This document shows, one piece after another, positions 31,934 through 44,109 of a stretch of 64,000 nt of DNA (position 1 is the stretch's first letter; the number at the start of each line of letters is the position of its first letter). The notes under the pieces are model-generated. The model was not told where the DNA came from. It ran no database searches and was given only the letters and a program-made list of their open reading frames with translations. The stretch is from Laccaria trichodermophora. Taxonomy: Eukaryota; Basidiomycota; Agaricomycetes; Agaricales; Hydnangiaceae. The position numbers and the translations under genes were made by a program. The DNA lies in NCBI GenBank assembly GCA_018417955.1, contig JACTVC010000027.1, positions 434,001 through 498,000 on the forward strand, in the 5' to 3' direction.

Positions 31934-33355
31934 TGGTGTTGCACAATCCTTGGTAAGTGTGATGACCAGTGACATGCCATGACATAGTGTCACAGGGCCA
32001 ATTTCTTGAGACATGGACTTTGTACCTTCCACAACACCAATCCAATATATTTTTTGTAGTGGGTTTGAGGGAATGATGTGATTGAATCCACTGAGAGAGT
32101 TTTCCATGTAGAAATTTTATTTATTGCTCCAAAAATGCGAAATCAGCTTGTTTTCCCTGCCAAATTTGGCACTCTGGAGAGATTGGACTATAACTTTCAA
32201 ACCACAACACATATGAGCATGGTTTGTAGGAGGATATTACTGAGAATTTGAATTCCAATCGATCTATGGATTCAGAATTTTTATTTGTGGTCCCTATGTC
32301 GAGATCACTCCTAATAATGGGCACTTTAACATAGTTATGAGGTAGTAATTAAAATTCTGGACCTGTAGGATTGAAGCCACATATTAATCGGTTATTTAGT
32401 CTCTGCAAATCTAAGCCAAAATCCTATCCATTGTGAAGCTGATAGCTCGAGTAGGCAACATTGGGCTAATAGGTGCTGCATAGCCACCAAAATCAGACAC
32501 ATTGTAGATTTTTATACATTTGAATAGAGAATATCTATAAAATTCTGGCGCACTTTTTTTCTTGTAAATCGGTGGAGAATTGACTGAGCTACATCATTTA
32601 CAAGTTTGAGCCATCTGGAAAAGCATCACCAGTCTGCCAAATTGGGAAGGTGCCTGTTTTAGCCACTGCTTATAGATGGCCCAAACTTGTAAATGATGTA
32701 GCTCAGTCAATTCTCCACCGATTTACAAGAAAAAAAGTGCGCCAGAATTTTATAGATATTCTCTATTCAAATGTATAAAAATCTACAATGTGTCTGATTT
32801 TGGTGGCTATGCAGCACCTATTAGCCCAATGTTGCCTACTCGAGCTATCAGCTTCACAATGGATAGGATTTTGGCTTAGATTTGCAGAGACTAAATAACC
32901 GATTAATATGTGGCTTCAATCCTACAGGTCCAGAATTTTAATTACTACCTCATAACTATGTTAAAGTGCCCATTATTAGGAGTGATCTCGACATAGGGAC
33001 CACAAATAAAAATTCTGAATCCATAGATCGATTGGAATTCAAATTCTCAGTAATATCCTCCTACAAACCATGCTCATATGTGTTGTGGTTTGAAAGTTAT
33101 AGTCCAATCTCTCCAGAGTGCCAAATTTGGCAGGGAAAACAAGCTGATTTCGCATTTTTGGAGCAATAAATAAAATTTCTACATGGAAAACTCTCTCAGT
33201 GGATTCAATCACATCATTCCCTCAAACCCACCACAAAAAATATATTGGATTGGTGTTGTGGAAGGTACAAAGTCCATGTCTCAAGAAATTGGCCCTGTGA
33301 CACTATGTCACGGCATGTCACTGGTCATCACACTTACCAAGGATTGTGCAACACT
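31934..33355. mobile_element. Near-perfect palindromic element, 1.42 kb
   Basis: Arms 31934 to about 32617 and about 32676-33355 are almost identical inverted copies around a ~58-bp spacer. Ends GGTGTTGCACAATCC and GGATTGTGCAACACT. Flanked by an 8-bp direct repeat AATAACAA (31926-31933 and 33356-33363), and it splits a satellite unit, so it is a late insertion. An 8-bp duplication fits hAT or related families. A 67-codon open frame appears identically in both arms and is only a mirror image. Confidence 0.9.
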
Positions 33356-33550
33356 AATAACAACCCAGGTGTCCAGACAAATGTTGCATGAAAGTGCAGA
33401 AGTCCCGATCCATCAATTTAAATATCCATGGCATGTACAGAATATCCCAAAAAATACCATGCAGGTGTCCAGACAAATGTTGCATGAAGTGCGTAATCCC
33501 TGAAGCATCAATTTAAATATCCATGGCATGTGTGAAATATTTCTGAAAGG
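33356..33550. repeat. ~95-bp satellite array, part 2
   Basis: Two further satellite units (33368, 33464) continue directly after the palindromic element's target duplication, ending in degenerate sequence near 33550. Confidence 0.85.
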
Positions 33551-34404
33551 TTCTGTGAAAGTGTGGAATCCCTGAAGTATTAATCCAAATGTTCATTTCA
33601 ATGAATCTCACAAATTCAGCCAAAACTCTGTCAGTTCTGGTCCAAAAATTATGTTTTTGGGCATGTTCAAAGGTGTATGGGTAGGGCTATTATTAGATAT
33701 ACCTGTACATTGTGTGGGTTACTCGAACCTGTGCCATTGCCTATGTACAACCATGATACACATGCCATGGATGCCCAAAAAGATGTGAAATCTCTGGAGC
33801 ATTGATTTCAAAATACACTGGATATGCAGAAATGAATGGGGGTTCATTATCCCAGATGTATTATCCCACCAGCATATGTAGATGTAATAGAGTTACACTT
33901 GATATCTTAGTTATCTGAGTGATTTGATACATTGTTTTAGGGTAATAGAACTTTGACTGTCATGTCCCAGGAATAGTTCCTGTGCACTTCATGCCTCTGA
34001 ATTCTAAACACAGGAGGGCCTTCTGTCCTGGGTCCACATACCCCTCAGACCCAAGAAACTCACACTTAGCACATATTCTGGATCACCATGGAATACTGTA
34101 CTTTGTAAGTTTCTCTGAATATTCCAGAAATTACTGCATGGCATAACCTAGCAATGCCTCAGAGTTCGTGATCTCACTTGTGTTCAATCCCTTCACCTCC
34201 TATCCTCTCACATTATTTATATACGACTTCTCCTCCTTTCTACCTTTCCAAAGACCCCTCATATGCCTCATTCTGCTCAGAACTCATCCCGCTATGCACA
34301 TGTCTTGTTATACCAACCCAACCAAGTCCTATGCCATACCAAACTCTAGTGCCATACCTACTCTGCCATTCCCTCCAGACAGTCCGCATTTTCCTGGAAC
34401 ATTA
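33551..34404. other. No gene recognised
   Basis: AT-rich, CpG-poor sequence. Short open frames on plus around 34168-34446 lack a plausible domain and look like decayed repeat sequence. Confidence 0.5.
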
Positions 34405-35960
34405 ATGCAGTACTTCTCAGTCCCCCACAGAATCCTGCAGGACTGAGAGGATTCCTGCAGGACTGCACTATAATTTTGGTAATCTTGAGTTGGAGTAAAA
34501 ATTCCCAGGAATCCTGAGGACTACATGTGCTAAACTGGATGGAAAATTCCAGCTTTAGCCCAAGGTCATGTGACTGAGACCTTATTCTGAGAACTTTTGA
34601 AGTGATTTAATGCTAAGAATTCCTTATGATAGGTAAATTTAACCAGTGAAAAACAAGGTGTATTGAATAGAATTACATTAAGTTTATTTACTACATTTAA
34701 TTTAAAGGGGGGAGAAGGGTGAAAAGTGGTGAAGGGAGGGGGGAAGTGATGGAGGAAGTGGTGGGGAGATGTGGTAGTGGAGAGTGAGGGGGAGGAGAGT
34801 GAAGGAGGGGGTAGTGTGGAGAGGAAGGGGAGTGAAGGGGGTAGTGTGGAGAGGAAGGGGAGTGAAGGGGGTAGTGTGGAGAGGAAGGGGAATGATGGAG
34901 GGCTAGGGAGTGGTGGAGAGGGAGGAGAGGGGAGTAATGGAGGGAGGGAGAGTGATGGAGCTCACTCACCTGGGCTCGTTGTCGCCCGTTTCCGTTCATG
35001 GGCTGTAGCTGTCGTCCATCTTCATTCGTGGGCAGTCGGCCTTGCTTGTGGGCATCCTTGCTCATGGGCGGTTGTGTTGGTGACGTGGCACGTTGTCCGT
35101 GTGGTGTCGTTGTCCATGGGCATTCGTGCCATTGTCCATGGGGGTTCTGTTGTTGTGGCGTGCGGGCGTTCGTGTTACTGGGCTGTGGTTCGTGGGCGTC
35201 GGTGCCACGTTGACTCCATGGGCAGTGGGTGCTGGCTCATCATTTGTGGGTGGTGGGCGTCGTTGACATTGGAGGGTGGGCGTGGGTGCTGGTTGGTGGG
35301 GGCTGATGTTCGTGGGTGGTGGGTCGTTGTTGTTGGGTTCTGGGCGTGGGCGTCGTCATCCATGGGCGCTCAACGTTGCTGTTTGGCAGTTGTGGTTGTG
35401 TGTGGGGTGGTTGTGGTCATCCGTGTGTGGGCGGTCGTGGTGTTTTGTTGTTATCGCCGTCCCTTGTCCTGGCATGTGGGCGTTCGTTGGCCTGAAAGTT
35501 GCCGTTGATGTGGCACACACGTAAACCGTGCGTGCCACATCGTTGGTTTGGTGGTGGTGCCGTTTGTTGGGCACCACCATCATTGTTGTTGTTGTTGTTG
35601 TTGTTGTTGTGGCCATCAATGTCGTTGTGGTCATTGTTGTTTGTTGTGTGGTGGTCGTGGTGGGCGAGGTGGGTGGTGAGGAAAGAGAGAGGTGATGTGA
35701 TGTGTCACATATGATCAACAAACATGTGCACAGGATGCATCACATCACATGATGTATCCAAGCACATGCTCATGGGTCATGTGACTCATCAAATGCATCA
35801 TTCCTGGGACTAGTCCTGTCCGAAAATCCTCAGGACTGTCTTCAGTCCTCAGGAATGGACCCCCACAGGACTCAAAAAATTGGCTGGCACATCAGCCAAT
35901 ATAGAGTCCTGGTAATCCTCAGGAATCCTCAGGAATCAGTGGGGGACAATAAAGACCTCC
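34405..35960. mobile_element. Probable non-autonomous element related to the CxC5/6 KDZ element
   Basis: The right end (..CAGGAATCAGTGGGGGACAATAAAGACCTCC, to 35960) is almost the same as the right end of the element at 36902-41256. The left end near 34407 (GTACTTCTCAGTCCCCCACAGAATCC) is a weaker inverted match. Interior: a G-rich run (34690-34960), then many variants of TGGGCGTTCGTG and a (GTT)n run at 35580-35610. A similar CGTGGGC/GCCCACG vocabulary appears as subterminal sequence of the larger element (37330-38100). No gene; the long GC-rich open frame is repeat-derived. Confidence 0.5.
34690..34965. repeat. Purine-rich tract with 30-bp tandem repeat
   Basis: Almost pure A/G on plus. Contains three copies of GTAGTGTGGAGAGGAAGGGG with spacer AGTGAAGGGG near 34810-34890. 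Confidence 0.85.
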
Positions 35961-36562
35961 GTCCTGACCATTGGCTGCTGTAAAATATACTGACTGATGT
36001 TGTCTTGGACAAGTGAATTTGCCTATAGACCAAGCAGGAACGACTGGGTCTGGTTCAAGCAACCGTGCTTGGCTGTCTAAAATAAAAGCGAAGGGGAAAA
36101 CAGATACCAATCCATATAGAAAAGAGGTAAGATCCAGAGCTTATGAATTGTCCACTTTTGTCAGCTGACTGGGTAGCTGTATCCATTTGCTCGACTAATC
36201 AGCTGAACTGTAACTACAATAATGTGAATCCCACCAGCTGACCCCTCAAATCAGAATTTAAAGCTCTTGGCCAATCATGAACCCACGAACATTCAAAACT
36301 GTCAGCCAACCTTGCATAGCTATCATCCATCAGCCGATATACCACCTACTTCTCTCTGGGTTTACTTCCTGCTCATCCAGCTGTGCTAAATTTATGTCAC
36401 TGGCTGACCCTTCACTACCTCAACAGTGGGGATGACATTGGCCAATTCATCAATACCAGGTCATTGTCTCTTATTGGCCCATCAGCAGGCACTATCAACT
36501 ATGGCCTGTTTGTATGTTCAGGGCTCTCAGTGTTGGTGGGTGATTCCTACTAACTGCCCTGG
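35961..36562 (+). mobile_element. Right-end fragment of a second composite KDZ element
   Basis: Homologous to about 24714-25314, sharing the terminal repeat and the last base (..actgccctgg). CpG-depleted (CGGCCGAC has become CAGCTGAC). A segment of about 88 bp (about 35993-36078) is inverted relative to 24733-24820. Confidence 0.8.
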
Positions 36563-36564
36563 AT

Positions 36565-36900
36565 GACGAGGGTGAGCAGAATCACTCTTGAGCCATGTCC
36601 CTCAGGGACATGCAAGCGATGTTTGCATACTCCGAAACGGTGTGCCCAGCAAACCTTCCTGTATCTGACCAGCAGACGCTTGCCCTTCAAGCGAATCACC
36701 TGTTGCAGAAGGCTTTCACTAGTTTTTCCTGGTTGATCTGGACTTGGTGAGCTAGACGGCGGCTCGAGGGACGTAAGAGCACTGCCGTTTATGACATGTT
36801 TACAGTGTAAATGAAGCTACAAGTGTTCAAGCCAAACATCTTGATTTTGACCTGCCTCTGCACCCAGGAAAACCCAATTTGCCATATATCAAGATTAATC
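36565..36900 (+). other. Orphan coding-like fragment
   Basis: Retains CpG, unlike its surroundings. Reads MSLRDMQAMFAYSETVCPAN and on for about 50 codons to a TGA near 36749, then breaks up. No family recognised; probably a remnant of a transposon or cargo gene. Confidence 0.35.
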
Positions 36901-36901
36901 T

Positions 36902-37135
36902 GCAAAATCGAGGTCTTTATTGTCCTCCACTGATTCCTGCCAGAATCTGGCGGAATCCAGGCAATTCCTGGAATTCCAGAGGAATCAAATTTGGCAGAGG
37001 GCCCTGCCAAATTGATCAAATAATTCCGGGGAATCTAGAACGGAATTCTGATTCTGCTGGAATGGTTCCTGGAATCAGACGGATGGAATGATGTCCGGAA
37101 TGCATCCAGAACGGAATCCGTTGATGGAATGCTGA
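36902..37135 (+). repeat. Left inverted repeat, GGAAT-rich
   Basis: Pairs with 41020-41256. Contains GGCGGAATCC, CAATTCCTGGAATTCCAGAG, GCAGAGGGCCCTGCC, GGTTCCTGGAATCAGACGG and more. The dense GGAAT words could be transposase binding sites (inference). Confidence 0.85.
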
Positions 37136-38482
37136 CAACACCCACACAAATCAAGTGTCAGCGTTTGCCAAGACTCGATTTGGGCGTTGTCAACAACCCT
37201 CAACCCTATTCCTTTCTTACTCCTCTCCCCCCACCATCGTTCACGTCAATCCACCCCCCTGCCACCACTATCCACCATCGTCACCCACCGCTATCCACCG
37301 TCGTCACCCACCGCTATCCACCTTCGTCACCCACCGCTCTCAATGACAACCACACGTCGCAATGCAGCAAGGACGACACGCCAGTGCCACGTCACACAAC
37401 AAACGAGCGCCCACACTCTGAACCACGCACCACTGCCATCTATGTTTGTCGCCCACCACCCAACGACCACTACACCACACAGCAAATGAGCGCCCATGCG
37501 ATGAAACGAGAACCAACGCCCACACACCAATGCAGCAAGAACAACACGAAAACAGCATGGCGCTGGCTTGCAACGCCACATCACCTGGTAAACAAGCACC
37601 CATGCAATGCAACGACCACGCCGATGCGCCCACAAACCAGGCAAAGCGAACGACGGTGAGATGGGGCAAGCAGGTGATGCAAATGACAACGACGATGACC
37701 TCGTCATCGTCTATTTTATACCAAACAGGTGAGTACTACATACCCATCTCCACCCCTCTCCTTTTCTGACACATAGCCCAAATGCCATGTCGTCGTCGAT
37801 GATGTGGCAACCAGACAGTGAACCATGAGCAACACCCTAGGTAAGTCGTCTACGACGCCCACCCCATTAGTCTCTAATACACATTTCAGGTGCCACGTTG
37901 CCCGCAGCGACGTGGCAACCAAATGGCGAATGACGCCCGTCGTCATTCGCCGTTGTTCTCCATTTCATTGAGCATGGACCCCGCCTCGACCCTGCCATGT
38001 TCACCAATACAACCCATGGTTCTGAGCGGCCATCCCACGCCCCAATCTCGCAAGAACGACACGCCTGCACCACCATTCAGTTTTCAGTTGTCACGTCGCC
38101 TATGCGATGTGGCAACTAGACGACGAATGTCACCATTTGTCATTGTCATTTATTTTTGGTGAGCATGGGGCCCTCCCTCTTCATTCATTTGTTTTCTGAT
38201 AAGTCTTCCAGATGCCATGTCGTCTATGTGACTTTAACTTAGTCTAATTAGTTGTAGTCTCTTCCATTTTTTACCTCTGGTGCCACGCCACTGTTGGCAT
38301 GGCCACCAAATGACAAATGACAACAAATGTTGTCATTCGCTGTTGTCTCCCTACGTATTTTCTCAATGTATGAGGGTCCAGACTTGTCTGGACCCTATTT
38401 ATTTGTTTGGTTGTTTACCGTTGGAGAAACCTCTGTATTGAGTCAACATTGGATTATAATCTGGCTTTTGATATGGTTTCAG

Positions 38483-40730
38483 ATGGCATCATTAGCGCAT
38501 GGTGCACGAACTGAAACCCCATTCCCAGATATATCTTTTTCTGCATTTAATCAAATTATTGAATCAACCTTTGGATCTAACATCTCTTTGGCAACTGTCT
38601 TGACCCTTTTGTTCACAATCACAGAAAATGTAGACTTGTTGAATCTCCATTTTCGACAACAACACCCAGAATTCCAAGGTGAAAACAAGACTCAGACCAC
38701 TGGATGGATGATTGCTTTAGCTAGGGCATTAATCGATCAATTGGGCTCCACAGCTATTTCTTTATATAATGATGAAGATGAAGATGATTCAACCTCCCAG
38801 GCCAAGGTCAAGCTGGTTGCAGGAAAGCTGAATGATATGGCTGTCAATTTGAATTTAACTCCATATGATGACCAAGATGCTTACATGGGAAAGCTACTTC
38901 CTGTTTCCCAGAAAGCTATTCAGCCTGTTCATATGATATGTCCTGGATCACTAGTGTGTGGAACAGCAACATGTAAGCCCAGATCACTGGTGCAAGCCAC
39001 ACAGAAACGTGACATACCCTCAGTGACATTGATTAAAGATCACAAAATCTATAAAAAGGTTTCAGTTTTGACAGCAAAATGTCCAGATTGTGAAACATCT
39101 TATTCTGCAGATCATGAACGCTTTTTTCATGAGTTTGATGGAGCTAAGCAACCAAAGCAAGTTTACCTCAACTCAGCAAAGTATCTGAAAATTGGCAGTA
39201 ATCTCTGGGTGGATCGATTGTTTTCAAGCTCTGTTATCAATGCAATGTATAGCTTCCATGGCTCTGCTTCTGCATATTCACAATATTGGAATGTTACCTA
39301 TGGAACAAAGTCAACAAATCTATCCCGTGCTCACATTTGGCAGGCCTTTGTACAAGATTCTTTGCACACAATTGCAGCAGAATCCAAGATTGACCTAGAA
39401 CTCAATGATCCTTTGAACATAACAGAAGTCACCACACAGGCATTTGATCTTTTAGGGGAACAGGGAATTGTTAGAGCAGCAGATCAGCATGCATGCAGTG
39501 AATGTAGTCAGCCATATAAAAAAGCTAGTGATGCTGTTATGAATAATCCTGCAGCTGTAGTGGGAGTTGATGAAAATCAAGCTGTACCACCCTTGGCAGA
39601 AGATAACAGAGTTCCACCACAACCACACCCAGCATCTCCTACCTCTCAGGATAACTCTGATGATGATATGGATGTTGACAAAAGAAATGTCACAATGGTT
39701 GTACTTGATGGAGTTGTTATGAGACCAACAGTGAATCATTTCAAGGTTATTCTGACTATAATAATTACTAACTTGACATTTATAGCATTGTGCAATTGAT
39801 GATTGTGTAAATGATCTTTCAAATTCTCGTGGTGCCTCATTGTGTGATGTGCACAATGAAGAATATGGGTCCCAATGCCTTGTACGTGACTGTACAAACA
39901 ACAGATTTGGAGACACCTCTGCATGTGAAGGACATCAGGCAGAGTGGTGAAAATTTACAAAATATCAAACTCATCAAACTCATTCAGGTATTCAGAGAAT
40001 GTTACAAAGGCCTGGGGAAGCTCAACCTTGGAATCCACAAAGAAGAGGACCAAACCCACAGTGCCATGATGATGCTAATGAGGAACCACCTTTACCTCCT
40101 AACTATTTTAGTCCAGCAAGATTCTACTGTGTGGAAACCATTTGTGCACCATGTGGTGTTGTAATTGCATGGACAAAGTTTGATAGGTCTGAGTCAACAA
40201 CAAATATTTTGTGCTTTTTAGAGGCTGTTTATCCAACCCCAGAATCTCGCCCTGACTATATCTGTATTGACAAAGCATGTCAAGTTTTTCGAACTGCTGT
40301 TAGCAATGGAAGTTGGGATGCAATATGGAAACACACAACAAGATTTATTGTTGATACTTTCCACTATATTACCCATTGTGTAACTGATTTTCTTTGCCGA
40401 ACATATTGCAATCCTTCTCCTGGTGATGGTTCAGCTCCAAACCTTGTCATAATTGAATTTGATGACAATGGTCGTCCACATGCTAAGCGAGCATTCAATA
40501 CCCAAGTATGTGAACAATTGAATGCATGGCTTGGTGGATTTGAGCCAATTCTCAAATGCATGAAACCTGGAAATTTCAACTGGTTTTTACATGCAATGTT
40601 GTTTTATCACACAAAGCATGTCCTCACTCAACAGAAACGCAAAGCAAAGTCTCAGGAGATTAATGGTGATGATGAAGACTTGGGTTTGGATGAACAACAT
40701 GCAGAATCTAATGTCTCAGAATCTGATTGA
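38483..40730 (+). pseudogene. KDZ transposase (CxC5/CxC6 type) with one premature stop
   Basis: The chosen start is ATG 38483 (MASLAHGARTETPFPD); an in-frame ATG lies slightly upstream. Exon 1 to 39745 has CPGSLVCG and CPDCETSYSADHERFF (CxC5-type cysteines), YLNSAKYLKIGSNLW and HACSECSQPYK. Intron 39746-39783 (GTTATT..TATAG). Exon 2 begins HCAIDDC .. SLCDVHNEEYGSQC .. ACEGH (CxC6-type cysteine/His cluster), then hits TGA at 39948-39950 in EW*KF. After the stop, coding resumes to 40730 with FYCVETICAPCGVVIAW, YICIDKACQ, IVDTFHY and CEQLNAWLGG. The two Asp and the Glu in the last three motifs fit a D-D-E triad by comparison with the gene at 52951-55161. Apart from the one stop the frame is whole, so this is a recent loss or a sequence error. 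Confidence 0.8.
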
Positions 40731-41019
40731 AATAAATAAATCCATGAAAATGAAAATTGGAAAAGTGATGTATTAGTAAGTAACTAGTCTTGATGCAGTA
40801 GTAAGTAACTAGTCATATGCCTTATGCCTTGGTTTAGTAAAAGATTTAGTGCTACACTTCTATTTGTCTGACCTAAATAAGGTGATTCAGGGTCCAAACT
40901 TAATTAACCAGAAGTCCTAGTATTCAATTTCTGTTGATTCCTGTTGGATTCCTGTCCATTCCTACCAGAATCCGCGGATTCTGGTAGGAATCAGTGGAGG
41001 AATGGAAAGTATTGTGTGT

Positions 41020-41256
41020 GGGCGTTGTCAGCGTTCCATCAACGGATTCCGTTCCAGATGCATTCCGGACATCATTCCGTCCATCTGATTCCAGGAACCA
41101 TTCCAGCGGAATCAGAATTCCATTCTAGATTCCCTGGAATTATTTGATCAATTTGGCAGGGCCCTCTGCCAAATTTGATTCCTCTGGAATTCCAGGAATT
41201 GCCTGGATTCCGCCAGATTCCGGCAGGAATCAGTGGAGGACAATAAAGACCTCCTC
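41020..41256 (-). repeat. Right inverted repeat, GGAAT-rich
   Basis: Inverted partner of 36902-37135, with only a few mismatches. Confidence 0.85.
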
Positions 41257-43335
41257 CAGTAATGGGCCAATAAAATCAATTGTGACAGAGTTGCCACATT
41301 GGTCTGGGATGGGGAGAGGATGTAATGGGCCAACAGGCTTTATTGTGCTGCTTTTGTTGCATTGACACTCTGGACACGACTTGACATACCCCTCCTCAAG
41401 GTTGTGCCACATATTTGGCCAATAGTAAGCCTCCCATAGGGATCCATATATTTTGTGAAAGCTGAAGTGGCCAAGAGTGTCATGCACAAGGGCAAATGTG
41501 TTTTGCACAACATTCCAGTGCAAGGAATGATAAGGTGATCCCCCAATATACCAGAGGTCGTCATGCAGTTGTAGAGTTGGTAAGCTTAGTGTGGTGGAGG
41601 GTAGGGTTTTACACCAGGAGTCTTTGGCATACCCTGCCTTGATTTCCTGAAGGAAAGTGTTATCAGCAGAAATCTTAAGGGTTGCATTGACAGAAGACAT
41701 AGTTTCTGATGTGTGTGCCAGTGACACAGCTGTGTTGTGAGGTCCTGGCATGGGACACTGGAATATGCTCACAATTATGCCATTGGCATCGTCATCGGGA
41801 CAGAAGTTATATGGGTGGTGTGCTGATGCTTCTGCTTCAGGTGAAGATGTCAAGTAGGGCAGGCATGACAGGGCATCAGCAACTGTGTTATCTTCACCCT
41901 TGATGTAGATAATCTTCGTGTCAAACTGGGACATAAATGCCATCCATCATGCCTGGTGGCGTGAGAGGTCTCTTTGTGTCATGAAATTTTCCAAGGTTTT
42001 GTGATCAGTGTAGATGAAAAAGGAAGAATTGAGCAGATCTACTTGCCACTTCTTCAAGGCACATATAATTGCAAGGAGTTCTTTTTTGTGCATGGGGTAG
42101 CTCAGTTCTGCTCCCTTAAATGTCATAGAGTCAAATGTGACTGGATGTGCATTTTCCCAGTTTGTACCAAAGGAGAGAACAGCTCTGGAATGTTTGTTGC
42201 TAGCATCAGTGGTTACGAAAATTTTGTATTCTGGCAGTTTGGATAGATCAATCCTTGTCAGGCATTCCCAACTGGTGATGATTGCTTTCACACTGTCAAA
42301 AGCAGATTGGTACCAATCCGTCCAAGGTGGAAATGATTTTTCACACTCCTTAGTCATGAGTTCCATGAGAATATCTGTATGCTCAGCCAGAGAAGGGAGG
42401 AAAGCTGCCAGATGGTGTATAAGACCCATGAAAGCACAAACATCAGTGGCTGATTTCGGTTGTGGCCAGGATAGAATACAGTCAGCTTTCTTTGCATCTG
42501 CCTCAATGCTGCATGCACTGATGTGGTGACCCAGAAAATCAATTTTCCAACAAAATAGATGTGTTTTGTCTGGATTAACATATAGGCAGGCATCATGGAG
42601 TGCTTGCAGTATTGTCTGTACATTATTTTCATGTTCCTCCAAGGTATTTGACCAAATAACAATGTCATCAAGGTATATGTGGCAGATTTTGCCAATGTAT
42701 TGCCTCAGGGCCAAGGTAACATGTCATTGATGTATTGCTGGTGCATTCTTCAAACCCATGGGCATCACCAGCCATTCATAAAGGCGTAATGGTGTTGTTA
42801 CAGCAGTTAGTGGAATGTGGTCAGGGTGCATTCGTGTTTGGAAAAAACTATTGGTCATATCAATAGTTGCTCAGATTTTCCCTTTTGCACAATCATTCAA
42901 TATATCATCAATGCGCAGTAGTGGGTGGCTATCAGTGATAGTCTTTTTGTTTAACTGATGGTAGTCATTAACCCACCACAGTAATACATTTGGGTTTGCT
43001 TTAGGAACAATAAACACCGGAGAAGCACATGGAGAAGAAGATGGGTGTATACATCCTGCATTGAGATGCTGTTGTATTAGTATTTGCCAAGCTTCTTTAT
43101 ATTTCTCTGGTGAAGGGTATGTTCTCATTTTTATTGTTTTCTCTGCATTTTACAAATGAATTTCTGCCACAATTTCAGTGGGTAGTTCATCTATGTGTGG
43201 AATGGGTTCTAAAATTTCCTTTAAATCTGATTTGATTTTGGTTTCACATTTCCAGAGAGCCTCTTCATTAGCAAGGGTTTCAATGTGTTCATGTACCATG
43301 CCTGCCACATTAAAAGGTGCCACTGTTTTGGGGAC
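41257..43335 (-). pseudogene. gypsy reverse transcriptase, RNase H, partial integrase
   Basis: RT motifs: [56 protein letters not shown] and the active-site IYLDDIVIWS. RNase H: FVTTDASNKHSRAVLSF, ELSYPMHKKELLAII, YTDHKTLENF. The integrase zinc region is HDTLGHFSFHKIYGSL .. CPECQCNKSS (H..C-x2-C) and the core begins VTIDFIGPLLEE, then stops at the DNA element. Stops occur near 43145 (TAA), 42873 (TGA for Trp) and 42727 (TGA). Confidence 0.85.
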
Positions 43336-43339
43336 ACCT

Positions 43340-44105
43340 TTACCAGATTTTAGACAGTCATGGCACATTAACATTAATTCTTCCAGGACCAGTTTTTTTA
43401 TCTGCCTTCATATTTTTAATTTTCTCACACAAGCAAGGTTTGGGAGGTGGAGGAGGTGAACAAGGAGGAGGGTTCAAAAGATTATAACCTGTTGTTTTAT
43501 CTATACAGGAACAGTCTGTGTGATCTATTACAATTGAATTGTGCTGCAGGAATGGAAGGCCAAGTATTATGGGGGTGCACAAACCCAGGGCGATGATGGC
43601 TTTCGTTTTCCAAGAAGTCCATTTGGCATCTAGTGAAGTAAAGGAAATTTTAACATATTCTGAGAGCTCGCATCTATGTTTGGTATTGGAATTTTTCAAA
43701 GCGACATTGATGATTTCAGGTTCCTTCAAGCCTAATTCAGCAACTAGTTCTGGATGGATGAGGACAAGATGAGCCCCATTGTTGATGAGAGCTTTCATTT
43801 TTACTGGGAAATCATCAATTAAGCCATGAATTTGACAATTCCAGAACAGATGCTTAATATGGATAGGTGCACTCACATCATGATGAGACACATCAGTGTC
43901 TTCCTCCGAGTCTGAAGTGTACTTCTTCAGAGAATTTGGAAGGACAGCAGCAGCTGCTGTAATCTCATTGTCACTAGAGTCAACTGTGGAGATGGTGGCC
44001 AACACAGCTTTTGTGGTTGTCTTAGTCATCCCCTTTGCTTTCTTCACTACAAGCACATCAGCTATGGTGAGGGTCTTGTAGCCTTTGGCTGTTGGGAAAC
44101 CTGAA
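43340..44105 (-). pseudogene. gypsy aspartic protease region
   Basis: Contains KMKALINNGAHLVLIHPELV where the family has D-S/N-G-A; the catalytic Asp is Asn, consistent with a CpG-type G to A change. Later ILGLPFLQHNSIVIDH is the typical end of the domain. The protease would be inactive. Confidence 0.7.
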
Positions 44106-44109
44106 GGAC

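Larger units (their letters stand above)
36902..41256 (+). mobile_element. KDZ element of CxC5/CxC6 type, ~4.35 kb
   Basis: Ends GAGGTCTTTATTGTCCTCCACTG and its inverse; inverted repeats extend about 230 bp (36902-37135 and 41020-41256) and are packed with GGAAT/ATTCC words. The right side abuts the integrase part of a gypsy element in mid-codon context, so it inserted there or rearrangement joined them; the left flank is not gypsy. Subterminal region 37140-38300 is GC-rich repeats (GCCCAC, GTGGCAC words). It carries a transposase gene at 38483-40730. Confidence 0.8.

Noticed and set aside
32121..33169. Identical 67-codon open frames on opposite strands (32121-32324 and 32966-33169)
   Set aside because: They are mirror images in the two arms of the palindromic element; no independent coding evidence.
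30600..33550. Regularly spaced repeats suggestive of a CRISPR array
   Set aside because: Head-to-tail satellite without unique spacers, in a eukaryotic genome.
34771..35508. 245-codon open frame on plus
   Set aside because: Produced by G-rich and TGGGCG repeat sequence; low complexity, no domain, no splice context.
37129..37707. Overlapping open frames of 110-180 codons on both strands
   Set aside because: Subterminal GC-rich repeats of the CxC5/6 KDZ element; composition is repeat-driven on both strands.
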